Source of the DNA: Gammaproteobacteria bacterium MOLA455
GTDB taxonomy: Bacteria > Pseudomonadota > Gammaproteobacteria > Pseudomonadales > Porticoccaceae
Assembly (NCBI GenBank): GCA_000511875.1
Contig: AZIN01000001.1
Coordinates: 813,332-877,331, forward strand
Direction: 5' to 3'
Length of the DNA stretch: 64,000 nt
Position 1 is the first letter of the stretch. The number at the start of each line of letters is the position of its first letter. Both the position numbers and the translations under genes were made by a program. The notes under the pieces were generated by a model. The model ran no database searches and was not told where the DNA came from. It saw nothing but the letters and a program-made list of their open reading frames with translations. Below, piece after piece: positions 26,780 through 35,430 of the stretch.

Positions 26780-27718
26780 CTAATCAACTTCACTGAAGGC
26801 ATAACGCCGCACCAAAACCCACAGCACCGACAACATGCCTCCCAGGAGAGTACCGAGAATACAAACGAGCGCGCGTTTAGGCTGAGACTTCTCCTCGGGA
26901 ACCATTGCCTTGCTCACGGTAACAAAGGCATATTCTGGGCTGGCCTCGGCTAACATTTTTGATTTGGTCTGCTCTTCGATCAGCTGATAAAACACTTCAC
27001 GCATGTCGGCGATAGCGGTTTTCTCAATCTGAACTGTCAGAAATTCTATGTTGCGGTTGACCTGCTCTAGCTTTCGAGCGCGCATGTAGTCGTTGATCGT
27101 AGTGACAAAAAGGTCTACCCACTGCTTGGCTATCTGCGGCGAATAATATTCAACACTAATATTGATCAGGCCTGATTTTTTATCCTGCGAGACAGCGACT
27201 CTAGACTTAAAAATCTTATACAGCTCCCAGCTAGTGGGTGCACGGTTTTCACCACTTTCACTGTCTTCAATCAACCAACGCTTCGACGACACATCGTAAA
27301 GATCATCATCCAGCTTGAGACTATTAGCGCCTTTGTCCCAGCCAATCGCCGCATACACCGGCACCTGCAAATCATGAGTTTGGATAAACTCTTCCATAAA
27401 ACCCCAGGACTGCATGATTTCCATGGCTTCCTGAGTCTCATTACTTTCGCCGGAGCCAATATTAATACCCGCCAGTGACGCCAAGCCACCGAGCTGCCCA
27501 GCCATAGCACCAAGAGACGAGCCACCTGAATCAGCTGGTGACACCACAGCTGAGGCTTTGTATTGGTTGGCTAAACTCAGCGCATAGATAACAGAGACCA
27601 CGGCAAAAACTGCCGTTACAGCAACAATCAGTTTTTTGCCTGCCCATAACACAGAGAACAGCTCTCGAAGGTCGATCTCATCATCATAGGGTTGCGGCGT
27701 TTGAATCTGGTTTTGCAC
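26780..27718 (-). CDS. wzz: Wzz-type chain-length determinant
   Basis: A polysaccharide co-polymerase of about 312 residues. The N-terminal helix is KLIVAVTAVFAVVSVIYAL, then comes a periplasmic domain, and a second helix near the C-terminus (ALVCILGTLLGGMLSVLWVLV, given as its two halves around 290-310). The GNVR-type loop is not complete. There is no cytoplasmic tyrosine-kinase domain, so it is Wzz-like and not Wzc. The chosen GTG at 27718 follows AAAGGAGAG; a TTG at 27754 would extend the frame by 12 codons without a ribosome site. Confidence 0.85.
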   Translation of the reverse strand: MQNQIQTPQPYDDEIDLRELFSVLWAGKKLIVAVTAVFAVVSVIYALSLANQYKASAVVSPADSGGSSLGAMAGQLGGLASLAGINIGSGESNETQEAMEIMQSWGFMEEFIQTHDLQVPVYAAIGWDKGANSLKLDDDLYDVSSKRWLIEDSESGENRAPTSWELYKIFKSRVAVSQDKKSGLINISVEYYSPQIAKQWVDLFVTTINDYMRARKLEQVNRNIEFLTVQIEKTAIADMREVFYQLIEEQTKSKMLAEASPEYAFVTVSKAMVPEEKSQPKRALVCILGTLLGGMLSVLWVLVRRYAFSEVD

Positions 27719-27772
27719 AGTCTCTCCTTTGAAGTTGTCAGGCACGTTTATCAATCATGGTTTAAGGTCGGG

Positions 27773-30265
27773 CTAGGGGCTCGAAAAACTATTGATGGCC
27801 GCGGCGCCCAAGGCTAATTCATAGATCATTCGACTCACTTCTGCCATTAACGGAATGAACTTTACTGGGCCATTAGTATCCACTGGAACAACTATTGTGT
27901 CACCGGGCTCAACCTTGTCCGATTTCGACTTAAACCTGAACAACCCTGAACGTGGGATAACGACTTCACCACTGGATTTAATCAGATAGACACCGCGCTT
28001 ATCCGCAGCCTGTGTAAAGCCGCCACTCATCTCTAGGTAATCTTTCAGCTTGGTCTTCTTGCGAAACAGATGGGATGCCGACCTCTGAACCTCGCCTAGG
28101 ACCGTAACTTCCTGCCTAAACTTGGGAATAATCAACTTGTCGCCTGAGGTTAATATAATGTCATTTTCACGCTGGTCTAAAATTGCCTTCAAAGGAATCA
28201 CTAGACGCCCAACTGCTTTAGTATCAGCAAGTTTTGAGAGAATTTCTTTTTGACGAGCCAAGGCACTGGCATCCAACGGATTTTCAGTATCATTTAACTC
28301 CTCCGCAGACAGCTGTTGCTCCATCCGCTCTTTTAATTCAAGCAAATTTTGTGCTTCCTTGACCCTCAGAGCGTCGCGGGTAAAGAGGACCGCCCCAATA
28401 TCTGCATACTCAGTGAAACCACCGGCCCGATTGATTACCTGAACCAACGTCTCGCCGCGTGAAATAACATAGATACCGGGAAACATCACCTCTCCTTCGA
28501 GCGTGACACTTTCCCTTTCGCGGTAGTCTGGTAGCACCTTTATTGTCACCAAATCATTTGCCTGCAAATTTAGGCTGCCAGCACTTTCACTCAACAGCTC
28601 AGTCAGGTTCGCTGTCTTAATTTCGACATTAGCCAACTCTGCATCGGATAGATCTTCGCGTGTGACTTCGACGTAACCCATGTAGGCACTTTCAGTAAGG
28701 CCACCGGATGCTTTGATTATCTGTTTTATATCCATGGACTCAGTCAGCGGGTATGCGCCAGGAAACTTAACAGAACCACTAATCTCTACCAGCTTAGCTG
28801 GATTATCAAAACTGCGCTGGGACCTCAGCTCAACAAGCAGAGGCTCCAACTGTTCTTCTCTGGGCAGATCTTGGCCAAACAACATAACGTGATCTCTGGA
28901 CTTGAGTGCAAGATCTGCAGCACTGCCCGGCTCGGCAATGACCGCCCCAGGATTAATCAGCAGCGCTGAAAGCTCACCGGTCAAAGGGTCCTCACGGGAC
29001 AGTATTGCGTAATCAAGATCCAGCCCGGGAGGGAACTGGTCCAAGCCTGAAATCAGATCTGACAGCCGCATATCTTCCTTCCAGCTGAAATTGCCGGGGT
29101 AATACACGTGACCGGCCAGAGAGACTGTACTCTCCATACGATCTTTTATCGCAGAGACGTTTAAGCCATCGCCTGACTTCAGTAACAGCTGCAGATCACT
29201 GGCATTGGTGAGATCCAGATCCAGCGCAGTCAAAAACCCGCCTCCCTCGATGCGCTCTATACCGGCATTGTTTGGGTAGGCTTTTGGCCCCAGCCCACCG
29301 GCAAGAGTGATTAAATCAGAGACGCTTTCACCACCTTTGAGCTCATAAATAGCGGGTCGCAGCACTTGGCCATCAACCGACACCAAATCGCCCACTGTAG
29401 GAATAAAAATCACATCAGCTGGCTGTAACCGAATATCATTTTTCGTGTCGCCGCGCATCAGTAGGTCATAGAGATCCAAACTGGCAATTGTCTTGCCCGC
29501 TCGCTTAAGCTGAATATTTCGCAATGAGGCAATATCGCTGACACCACCACTGACAACCAGGGCATGAGTGATAGTCGACAGTGAGGACACCGTGTAAGCA
29601 CCAGGCTTATAGGCTTCACCTAGGACAAATATCTGCATCGAGCGCAGCTCGCCCATACTGATACTGGCCTGCACACCAATCATTTGCGCATTGATTCGGG
29701 TTTGCAGCATGTCCTTAGCTTCTTGGAAGGTTAAACCCGCTAATCCAACTGGACCTAAGTCTGGAAAATTAACCGTGCCATCACGATTAATTTCGAGCCC
29801 AAAGGCACTGTTGGTCTTGCCATAGAACATAACCTCAAGCATGTCGCCCGGGCCAAGCAGATAATTGGGAGATACTGGAACATTAGTCACAGGTGCGAAG
29901 GTATTTGGACTTCCGGCAAACAAGTCATAACCGAAAGGCTTTAACGCCTTTACTGGCGGAGTGGCGGTTACATCAACAACTGCCGTTGGATCAATTTGAT
30001 CGTCAACTTTTTCTTGCGCCATTTCTCTGCGATCAGGAATCGCGGCGGCCTGAGGAGCCGGAGTTCTTTGAGGCTGCGCGGCCAGACCGGAACAGAGTGC
30101 ATCAACATCATAGCCAGCGCTCTTGGCCATGGCTCGATTGGCCGGCGTCACATCATTGCACAGTGCGCTAGCATCGACTGACTGTGACTGCCCATGCAGC
30201 GGAAATAGTAGCGCTATAGCAAATAGGACCGCAGCACTGGATTGGAACAGGGATTGAGTTTTCAT
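27773..30265 (-). CDS. Wza-like polysaccharide export protein with several SLBB domains (first copy)
   Basis: An outer-membrane/periplasmic export protein of 830 residues, about twice the length of E. coli Wza. After a Sec signal (AAVLFAIALLFPLHGQSQS) comes a short segment with two Cys (LCNDV...YDVDALC), then the polysaccharide export domain near 130-215 (YLLGPGDMLEV...) and a series of SLBB domains to the end. No lipobox is seen, unlike the lipoprotein Wza. A paralogue of the same design lies at 42429. It is the first gene of the wza-wzz-wecA group and has a 479-bp upstream gap. Confidence 0.85.
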   Translation of the reverse strand: MKTQSLFQSSAAVLFAIALLFPLHGQSQSVDASALCNDVTPANRAMAKSAGYDVDALCSGLAAQPQRTPAPQAAAIPDRREMAQEKVDDQIDPTAVVDVTATPPVKALKPFGYDLFAGSPNTFAPVTNVPVSPNYLLGPGDMLEVMFYGKTNSAFGLEINRDGTVNFPDLGPVGLAGLTFQEAKDMLQTRINAQMIGVQASISMGELRSMQIFVLGEAYKPGAYTVSSLSTITHALVVSGGVSDIASLRNIQLKRAGKTIASLDLYDLLMRGDTKNDIRLQPADVIFIPTVGDLVSVDGQVLRPAIYELKGGESVSDLITLAGGLGPKAYPNNAGIERIEGGGFLTALDLDLTNASDLQLLLKSGDGLNVSAIKDRMESTVSLAGHVYYPGNFSWKEDMRLSDLISGLDQFPPGLDLDYAILSREDPLTGELSALLINPGAVIAEPGSAADLALKSRDHVMLFGQDLPREEQLEPLLVELRSQRSFDNPAKLVEISGSVKFPGAYPLTESMDIKQIIKASGGLTESAYMGYVEVTREDLSDAELANVEIKTANLTELLSESAGSLNLQANDLVTIKVLPDYRERESVTLEGEVMFPGIYVISRGETLVQVINRAGGFTEYADIGAVLFTRDALRVKEAQNLLELKERMEQQLSAEELNDTENPLDASALARQKEILSKLADTKAVGRLVIPLKAILDQRENDIILTSGDKLIIPKFRQEVTVLGEVQRSASHLFRKKTKLKDYLEMSGGFTQAADKRGVYLIKSSGEVVIPRSGLFRFKSKSDKVEPGDTIVVPVDTNGPVKFIPLMAEVSRMIYELALGAAAINSFSSP

Positions 30266-30744
30266 TGGATATCAAATTCTCTACTGATAATGTCACGAGC
30301 AATTAATGTGACTATTTATTTAGCTAATTTAGCTAATTTAGCTTTTTCAATAAAATCGAGTCCAATGTCATCAATGACTTGCGGGACCGAGCTACGCTAT
30401 TTTTCACTCTATCCTGAGTTCAAGGTTCTTCGCGGCCGAGTATACACTATTATCATAGAGTAACTCGACTGGCACCAGTATTTCTATTCACTAATGTTTG
30501 GCCGTGCTTTAAACTAATCATAGCGTTGAAACAGTAGGTGAGAATGGCACCAAAAGCTCACGCCGACAGAATAAAACAATGCGAATGCTCTGATGTTAGG
30601 TGAGAAATTTAATGCTAATTGAACAGCCACTAAATAGCCTAGTGAAAGCCCTCAGTTAGCCTCGGCATGACTACTTGGGTGCTCAAGCAATATAGGGCTT
30701 CCAGTGACTATATTGAGGTTTGAAAATCGCCGTCGGGAGCGTCG
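30266..30744. other. 479-bp intergenic region between rfbB and the wza-like gene
   Basis: No convincing gene. It holds three copies of a 9-base TTTAGCTAA unit (about 30328-30352) and an inverted repeat CAATATAG/CTATATTG with a 12-base loop at 30688-30715, just beyond the rfbB stop. The region should contain the promoter of the minus-strand wza/wzz/wecA operon, but no strong sigma70 match or ops (RfaH) element was found by eye. Confidence 0.5.
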
Positions 30745-31764
30745 TTAGCTACAGTACCAATCCAATGTTTTAATAATGCCACTCTCAAAAGTCTCCCGAG
30801 GCAGCCAATTCAATTCATTTGAGATTTTTGTGCTGTCAACTGCGTAACGCCAGTCATGTCCCGGGCGATCTGAAACAAATTCAATCAACTGCTGAGCAGG
30901 CCCTGCAGTCATTGCTCGCTGATCCATCAAGTCGCAAATCTTGCGACATATCTCGATGTTAGCCCATTCATTATTGCCGCCAATATTATAGGTTTCCCCG
31001 ATCTGGCCACTGCGTACCACAGTGTCAATGCCGGAACAGTGATCTTCAACATAGAGCCAGTCGCGGATATTGCTGCCATCGCCATACACAGGTATGGAAG
31101 TCCGCTGCTGGCAGGCCGCAATAACCGTGGGGATAAATTTCTCGGCGTTCTGATAGGGACCGTAGTTATTGGAGCAATTACTGGTGGTCACTGGCAAGCC
31201 GTAACTGTGGTGCCACGCACGCACCAGATGATCTGAGCTAGCCTTGGATGCTGAATAGGGCGAGTTAGGTTGATAGGCCCTGGATTCAGCAAAAGGTTGA
31301 TCTGATGCACCTAGGGTGCCATAGACTTCGTCTGTGGAAATATGGTGGAAACGGCACTGGGATTGATTTAACCCTTTAACCTGAAGCCAGAATTCCCGTG
31401 CGGCTTCGAGCAAGGTAAAGGTGCCGATGATATTGCTAGTGATAAATTCTGCAGGGCCGGTAAGTGATCGATCAACGTGACTTTCGGCGGCAAAATGCAC
31501 GATGGTATCTATGTTGTGTTGCTGAAGTAGCTGATTGACCAGTGCGCGATCACAGATATCACCTTCGATAAAGTGATGCCGCGACTTATCGGCAAGATCA
31601 GTTAGGTTTTCTAGTGAGCCAGCATAGGTGAGTTTATCCAGATTAACGATTTCAATCTCTCTGTCATTGGCCAGCATATAACGCACGTAGTTACAGCCAA
31701 TAAAGCCTGCACCGCCGGTGACTAGAATATTTTTGGGTTTATATTTATCCACTGGCTTGTTCAT
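30745..31764 (-). CDS. rfbB: dTDP-glucose 4,6-dehydratase
   Basis: Second step of dTDP-L-rhamnose synthesis. Extended SDR with GGAGFIGCNYVRYML at the N-terminus, ESHVDRS, the STDEVYG block and SPYSASKASSDHLVRAW (Tyr-x-x-x-Lys). About 340 residues from the ATG at 31764, which has a GACGGG sequence upstream and overlaps rfbD by 20 bases; an earlier in-frame start adds 20 residues with no support. Last gene of the rfbACDB order on the minus strand. Confidence 0.94.
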   Translation of the reverse strand: MNKPVDKYKPKNILVTGGAGFIGCNYVRYMLANDREIEIVNLDKLTYAGSLENLTDLADKSRHHFIEGDICDRALVNQLLQQHNIDTIVHFAAESHVDRSLTGPAEFITSNIIGTFTLLEAAREFWLQVKGLNQSQCRFHHISTDEVYGTLGASDQPFAESRAYQPNSPYSASKASSDHLVRAWHHSYGLPVTTSNCSNNYGPYQNAEKFIPTVIAACQQRTSIPVYGDGSNIRDWLYVEDHCSGIDTVVRSGQIGETYNIGGNNEWANIEICRKICDLMDQRAMTAGPAQQLIEFVSDRPGHDWRYAVDSTKISNELNWLPRETFESGIIKTLDWYCS

Positions 31765-32683
31765 TGTTTTGCCCGTCACTATTGCCGTTGTCACATTTCG
31801 ATGCCTGAGGCTCAAGTGCCGCAAGCGTCTGGCTAAGAGATTGTTGCCAGTCGGATAGGACTAAAGCAAACGTCTTGTGTAATTTTGTCGTGTCCAGTAT
31901 CGAATTAGCTGGGCGCTCCGCAGGAGTTGGATAGCCGCTGGTTGGAATGGGTAGCACCTCGTTAACGATTAATTTGCTGCCCGTTTGATACTGCTCTGCT
32001 GTATTGAATAGCGCCTGAGCAAATCCATGCCAACTAATCGGCTCAGGCTGGGCGAGATGATAGAGACCCCACTGCTCCTGGTGCTTAGGTAAAATTTCCA
32101 CTACCGCCCGGGCTATTTCTCTAGCGCAGGTTGGTTTACCTACCTGATCACTCACCACACGCAGCTGCTCGCGGGTTGAACCCAAATTCAACATGGTCTT
32201 GACAAAGTTGTGGCCAAATTCTGAAAACACCCAACTGACGCGAAAAATTAGGTACTTTCTGCAAATTTGCTGAACCGCCTCTTCTCCAGCTAACTTGCTG
32301 GCACCGTAGACACTTAGGGGGGCTGTTGAATCAACTTCTGTCCAGGCGTCCTTCTTGCTGCCATCAAATACGCAGTCTGTCGAAAAATGAATTAATGGTA
32401 TATCGACATCCACACAAACTTGCGCGAGATTGGCGGGACCGATTTGGTTCACTAGGTAGGCTGTTTCGGTTTCCGTTTCGGCGAGATCAACCTGAGTGTA
32501 GGCGGCGGTATTAATCACAAAGTCCGGCTGTTCTTGGGTGATTACCTGCCTGACGTTATTCAGGTCAGTAATATCTAGCTCGCTGCGGCTGCAGGCGACA
32601 ACGGCAATATTCGGATGGTTTTCGAGCTCGCAGCCGAAGGCCTGTCCCAACTGTCCCGCGGCCCCAGTGATCAATAGTTTCAC
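31745..32683 (-). CDS. rfbD: dTDP-4-dehydrorhamnose reductase
   Basis: Final reduction to dTDP-L-rhamnose. 312 residues with the RmlD nucleotide site ITGAAGQLGQAF, FSTDCVFDG, and SVYGASKLAGEEAV (Tyr-x-x-x-Lys). A GTG start at 32683 overlaps the rfbC stop (GTGA), so translation is coupled. Confidence 0.94.
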   Translation of the reverse strand: MKLLITGAAGQLGQAFGCELENHPNIAVVACSRSELDITDLNNVRQVITQEQPDFVINTAAYTQVDLAETETETAYLVNQIGPANLAQVCVDVDIPLIHFSTDCVFDGSKKDAWTEVDSTAPLSVYGASKLAGEEAVQQICRKYLIFRVSWVFSEFGHNFVKTMLNLGSTREQLRVVSDQVGKPTCAREIARAVVEILPKHQEQWGLYHLAQPEPISWHGFAQALFNTAEQYQTGSKLIVNEVLPIPTSGYPTPAERPANSILDTTKLHKTFALVLSDWQQSLSQTLAALEPQASKCDNGNSDGQNNEQASG

Positions 32684-33216
32684 GCTGTCAGCTCCTTAAA
32701 ACTCAACCCCGCTTTATCTTTGTCGGATAACAGCGGATTCGCCAGGGGCCACTCTATGCCGACATCCGCATCATTCCAGATCAAGCAGCCCTCATCCTCT
32801 GGATCATAGTAATCGCTGCACTTGTATTCAAAGTCGGCGCTCTCTGAGGTGACAACAAACCCATGAGCCAGGCCAGGCGGTAGCCAAAGCTGACGATGAT
32901 TCTCTTCTGATAACCACACCCCCTGCCAGCAGCCAAAGGTTGGAGAACCTTTACGTAGATCAACACCCACATCAAAAACTTCTCCGCGGACAACTCGAAC
33001 TAACTTGCCCTGAGGTTTGGTTTTTTGGTAGTGCAATCCGCGCAATACCCCCTTCGCGGATCTAGAGTGATTATCTTGCACAAAAGGGAGTTCGATTCGC
33101 GCTTGATCTAAGTAGCGCTGAGCCTGAAAGGTTTCGAGAAAAAATCCACGAGAATCGCCAAACACTGCAGGCTCAATTATCACCGCGTCTTTAATTTTGG
33201 TATCAATAATGTTCAT
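32680..33216 (-). CDS. rfbC: dTDP-4-dehydrorhamnose 3,5-epimerase
   Basis: A cupin-fold epimerase of 178 residues. [20 protein letters not shown] (about 45-64) contains the catalytic His and is unmistakable, as is [12 protein letters not shown]. Overlaps rfbA by ATGA and rfbD by GTGA. Confidence 0.95.
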   Translation of the reverse strand: MNIIDTKIKDAVIIEPAVFGDSRGFFLETFQAQRYLDQARIELPFVQDNHSRSAKGVLRGLHYQKTKPQGKLVRVVRGEVFDVGVDLRKGSPTFGCWQGVWLSEENHRQLWLPPGLAHGFVVTSESADFEYKCSDYYDPEDEGCLIWNDADVGIEWPLANPLLSDKDKAGLSFKELTA

Positions 33217-34142
33217 TGATATCCCTCCAGAACACGCTGCAAATATTGTCCGTAACCGGTTTTCTGCAGTGCCTTAGCCTGTTCCTGTAAGCGCCCTGTA
33301 CAGATCCAGCCATTGCGATAGGCAATTTCTTCGAGGCAGGCGACTTTTAATCCCTGCCGATGCTCGATGGTCTGAACAAACTGGCCAGCCTCCAATAATG
33401 AATCGTGAGTGCCAGTGTCGAGCCAGGCAAAGCCGCGTCCGAGCAGACTAACATTGAGGTCGCCACGCTGCAGGTAGGCGTTATTGATGCCGGTGATCTC
33501 AAGCTCCCCACGACCTGATGGCCGAATTGTTTTGGCTATCTCAATCACATCATTGTCGTAAAAATAGAGTCCGGTAACTGCATACCTGGATTTAGGATTA
33601 GGGGGTTTTTCTTCGATACTGACTGCCAGCCCGTCACTGTCGAACGCCACAACACCGAATCGCTCAGGATCATTTACATGGTAGGCAAAGATAGTAGCGC
33701 CCTGCTTTTGGCTGGCGGCAACGGCGAGCTTTTCGCTAAAATGTTGGCCATAAAAAATATTATCACCCAGCACTAGTGCCACATTATCATCACCAATAAA
33801 CGTCTCACCGATGATAAATGCCTGAGCCAGACCGTCTGGAGTAGGCTGTTCGGCATAGCTGAGAGTAAGACCAAATTGACGACCATCTCCGAGCATGCGC
33901 TGAAAGCCCGGGAGATCTGTGGGTGTCGAAATAATCAGAATATCGCGAATGCCAGCCAGCATTAAAACCGACAGCGGATAATAGATCATCGGTTTGTCAT
34001 AGACCGGCAGTAGCTGCTTGGAGGCGGCTAGGGTAATTGGGTGCAGCCTTGTTCCGGAGCCGCCGGCTAAGACTATTCCCTTACAGCACTTGGCTGAAAA
34101 ACTCTTATTTGAGCCACTCTCCTGCTCTGCAACATTATCCAT
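33213..34142 (-). CDS. rfbA: Glucose-1-phosphate thymidylyltransferase
   Basis: Makes dTDP-glucose from glucose-1-phosphate and dTTP. The motif [11 protein letters not shown], then [20 protein letters not shown] and [12 protein letters not shown] identify RmlA. The N-terminus has an extra 15-20 residues before [12 protein letters not shown] at 34142 (or GTG at 34151). The AAAGGATTTGTG just upstream, which supplies the ribosome site, is part of a sequence copied from the 3' flank of wzi. Confidence 0.93.
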   Translation of the reverse strand: MDNVAEQESGSNKSFSAKCCKGIVLAGGSGTRLHPITLAASKQLLPVYDKPMIYYPLSVLMLAGIRDILIISTPTDLPGFQRMLGDGRQFGLTLSYAEQPTPDGLAQAFIIGETFIGDDNVALVLGDNIFYGQHFSEKLAVAASQKQGATIFAYHVNDPERFGVVAFDSDGLAVSIEEKPPNPKSRYAVTGLYFYDNDVIEIAKTIRPSGRGELEITGINNAYLQRGDLNVSLLGRGFAWLDTGTHDSLLEAGQFVQTIEHRQGLKVACLEEIAYRNGWICTGRLQEQAKALQKTGYGQYLQRVLEGYQ

Positions 34143-34148
34143 ATTTTC

Positions 34149-34283
34149 CACAAATCCTTTGTGTTTGCTGGGCTGTCTCTTTAACTGTCTCGCTAAAACC
34201 TATGGCTCACTGATGCCGCCAAACGCAGCTTATCTTGTTGACGACCAAATTCATCGACTAGCCTGTCGGTGTAGCAGCCCTTC
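34149..34283 (-). pseudogene. Fragment: 3' end and flank of wzi
   Basis: Nearly identical to 40813-40946. On the minus strand it reads the last ~24 Wzi residues, including [18 protein letters not shown] and the stop (34193-34195), followed by the same 3' flank with the CACAAATCCTTTGTG palindrome. No start or upstream part remains. It lies directly before rfbA. Confidence 0.85.
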
Positions 34284-34400
34284 TGGCCTTATCTTGACCA
34301 AAGATCATAACTTGATCTCTGGGTTTGAGCGCAAGGTCAGCATCGCTGCCCGGCTCGGCAATGACCGCTCCAGGAGTAACCAGCTTAGTAGGTAGTATTG
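34284..34400 (-). pseudogene. Fragment: SLBB region of a wza-like gene
   Basis: Minus-strand translation gives TPGAVIAEPGSDADLALKP, matching NPGAVIAEPGSAADLALKS in the Wza-like gene at 27773 (around 28860-28960), and continues RDQVMIFGQD against RDHVMLFGQD. The DNA match is also clear. It joins the wzi fragments on both sides with no intact frame. Confidence 0.8.
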
Positions 34401-34404
34401 TAGA

Positions 34405-34545
34405 CCACGCCGTAAGGTTGCGGCGACGAACTAGTATTGATGTCGTCATATTAAACAAAGCCAACACTTAGAAACCAAGTGCTGCTAGGACTTAACGGCA
34501 GAACCAATTGACCTGCAGTTTTTGCCAGCAGTCCAGAAGCATCCG
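34405..34545 (-). pseudogene. Fragment: middle of wzi
   Basis: The DNA matches 41225-41365 of intact wzi with many substitutions and small gaps, for example CAATTGACCTGCAGTTTTTG against CAATTGACTGGCATTTTTTG. The corresponding Wzi segment is around GGLPAKNASQLGLQLSL. Frameshifted. Confidence 0.72.
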
Positions 34546-34665
34546 CTGAGACCGCTTTTTTACCTTAGGAATATATCTTTCATCGTCAAATTGCGGCAGC
34601 GTACCTATAAAGGCATCACCATTTAACAATAGGTCGTGGAGGTGGAAGGCCGAGATAAACTTGGC
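34546..34665 (-). pseudogene. Fragment: N-terminal SLBB region of a wza-like gene
   Basis: Minus-strand reading AKFISAFHLHDLLLNGDAF followed by YIPKV corresponds to GKLISTLDLYDLLLSGDTS...YIPTV in the Wza-like gene at 42429 (about 44015-44130). It is the most diverged of the four fragments and is truncated on both sides. Confidence 0.7.
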
Positions 34666-34887
34666 GCCACTAAAGGTCATACCTGCTCATTTGACTGCCC
34701 CTCAAATGAGGGCAATTAATCGAACTATCGAGACTAACCTCAAGACTGTGTAAGTCATTGAGCCTGCCATAGGAACCTACTTAGATAGTAGCTTCGAAAC
34801 CCACCAGGAAATCTGGCGAAACGGGAATAAAAAGTTAATAGCCGTAAGTCGTATTAATCGCTAAGTTTTTTACTGCGTGTATACAAG

Positions 34888-35430
34888 CTACAAAGATTTG
34901 GCTAATGACAACGGGAAGTTGCTGTCATCGATTGACTGAACGATTAGCTCAACCTCACCCACCTCATTAATTTGGATTACATTTTTATACGCTAGGCGCC
35001 CACTGCAGAGTTGCCCGAAAAGGCCTTTTTTAGAATCGGGCTCTGTAGCTTGGTCAAGCTCTTTACTCCAAGCCTCACAAGCGTGAACAGCCGTCACGCT
35101 GCCAGGACGACTGAGCCTACGGTAGCCCTCGATATCAGCCACTTGCCAATGACTACGCGATAAGCCTAGTCCCTTAACGTCACTAATCAGCAGACCGTCA
35201 AAGAGGACTTGATCTCCCGCGGGGTTAGCAAACAGGATGCCGCCATTAACGGCCACCGCATAAACCTTAGCAGTATAGTCTCCGTAGCGAAGTACCCAGG
35301 TACTGTCATCTAGACCAGTAACCGGCGTTTTAACCATGGATAACAGGGCGCTTAACTGAGATGAGTGAATCGAACAGGCCGATAAAAAAAGCACTGATCC
35401 CGCCAGGGCAATTCGTCGAAGTATCGTCAG
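34888..35430 (-). CDS. yjbF: YjbF/GfcB-family outer-membrane lipoprotein
   Basis: A lipoprotein of about 180 residues of the YjbF group used in group 4 capsule and Yjb exopolysaccharide export. A start at GTG 35394 would give only LFLSAC before the lipid Cys. Upstream in frame there is no ATG, GTG or TTG, but CTG at 35430 gives LTILRRIALAGSVLFLSAC, a proper lipoprotein signal with Arg-Arg and lipobox. This CTG overlaps the yjbH stop (CTGA) and has GAGG eight bases upstream. The rest contains the YjbF core (YGDYTAKVYAVA...SDVKGLGLSRSHW). Confidence 0.72.
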   Translation of the reverse strand: MTILRRIALAGSVLFLSACSIHSSQLSALLSMVKTPVTGLDDSTWVLRYGDYTAKVYAVAVNGGILFANPAGDQVLFDGLLISDVKGLGLSRSHWQVADIEGYRRLSRPGSVTAVHACEAWSKELDQATEPDSKKGLFGQLCSGRLAYKNVIQINEVGEVELIVQSIDDSNFPLSLAKSL

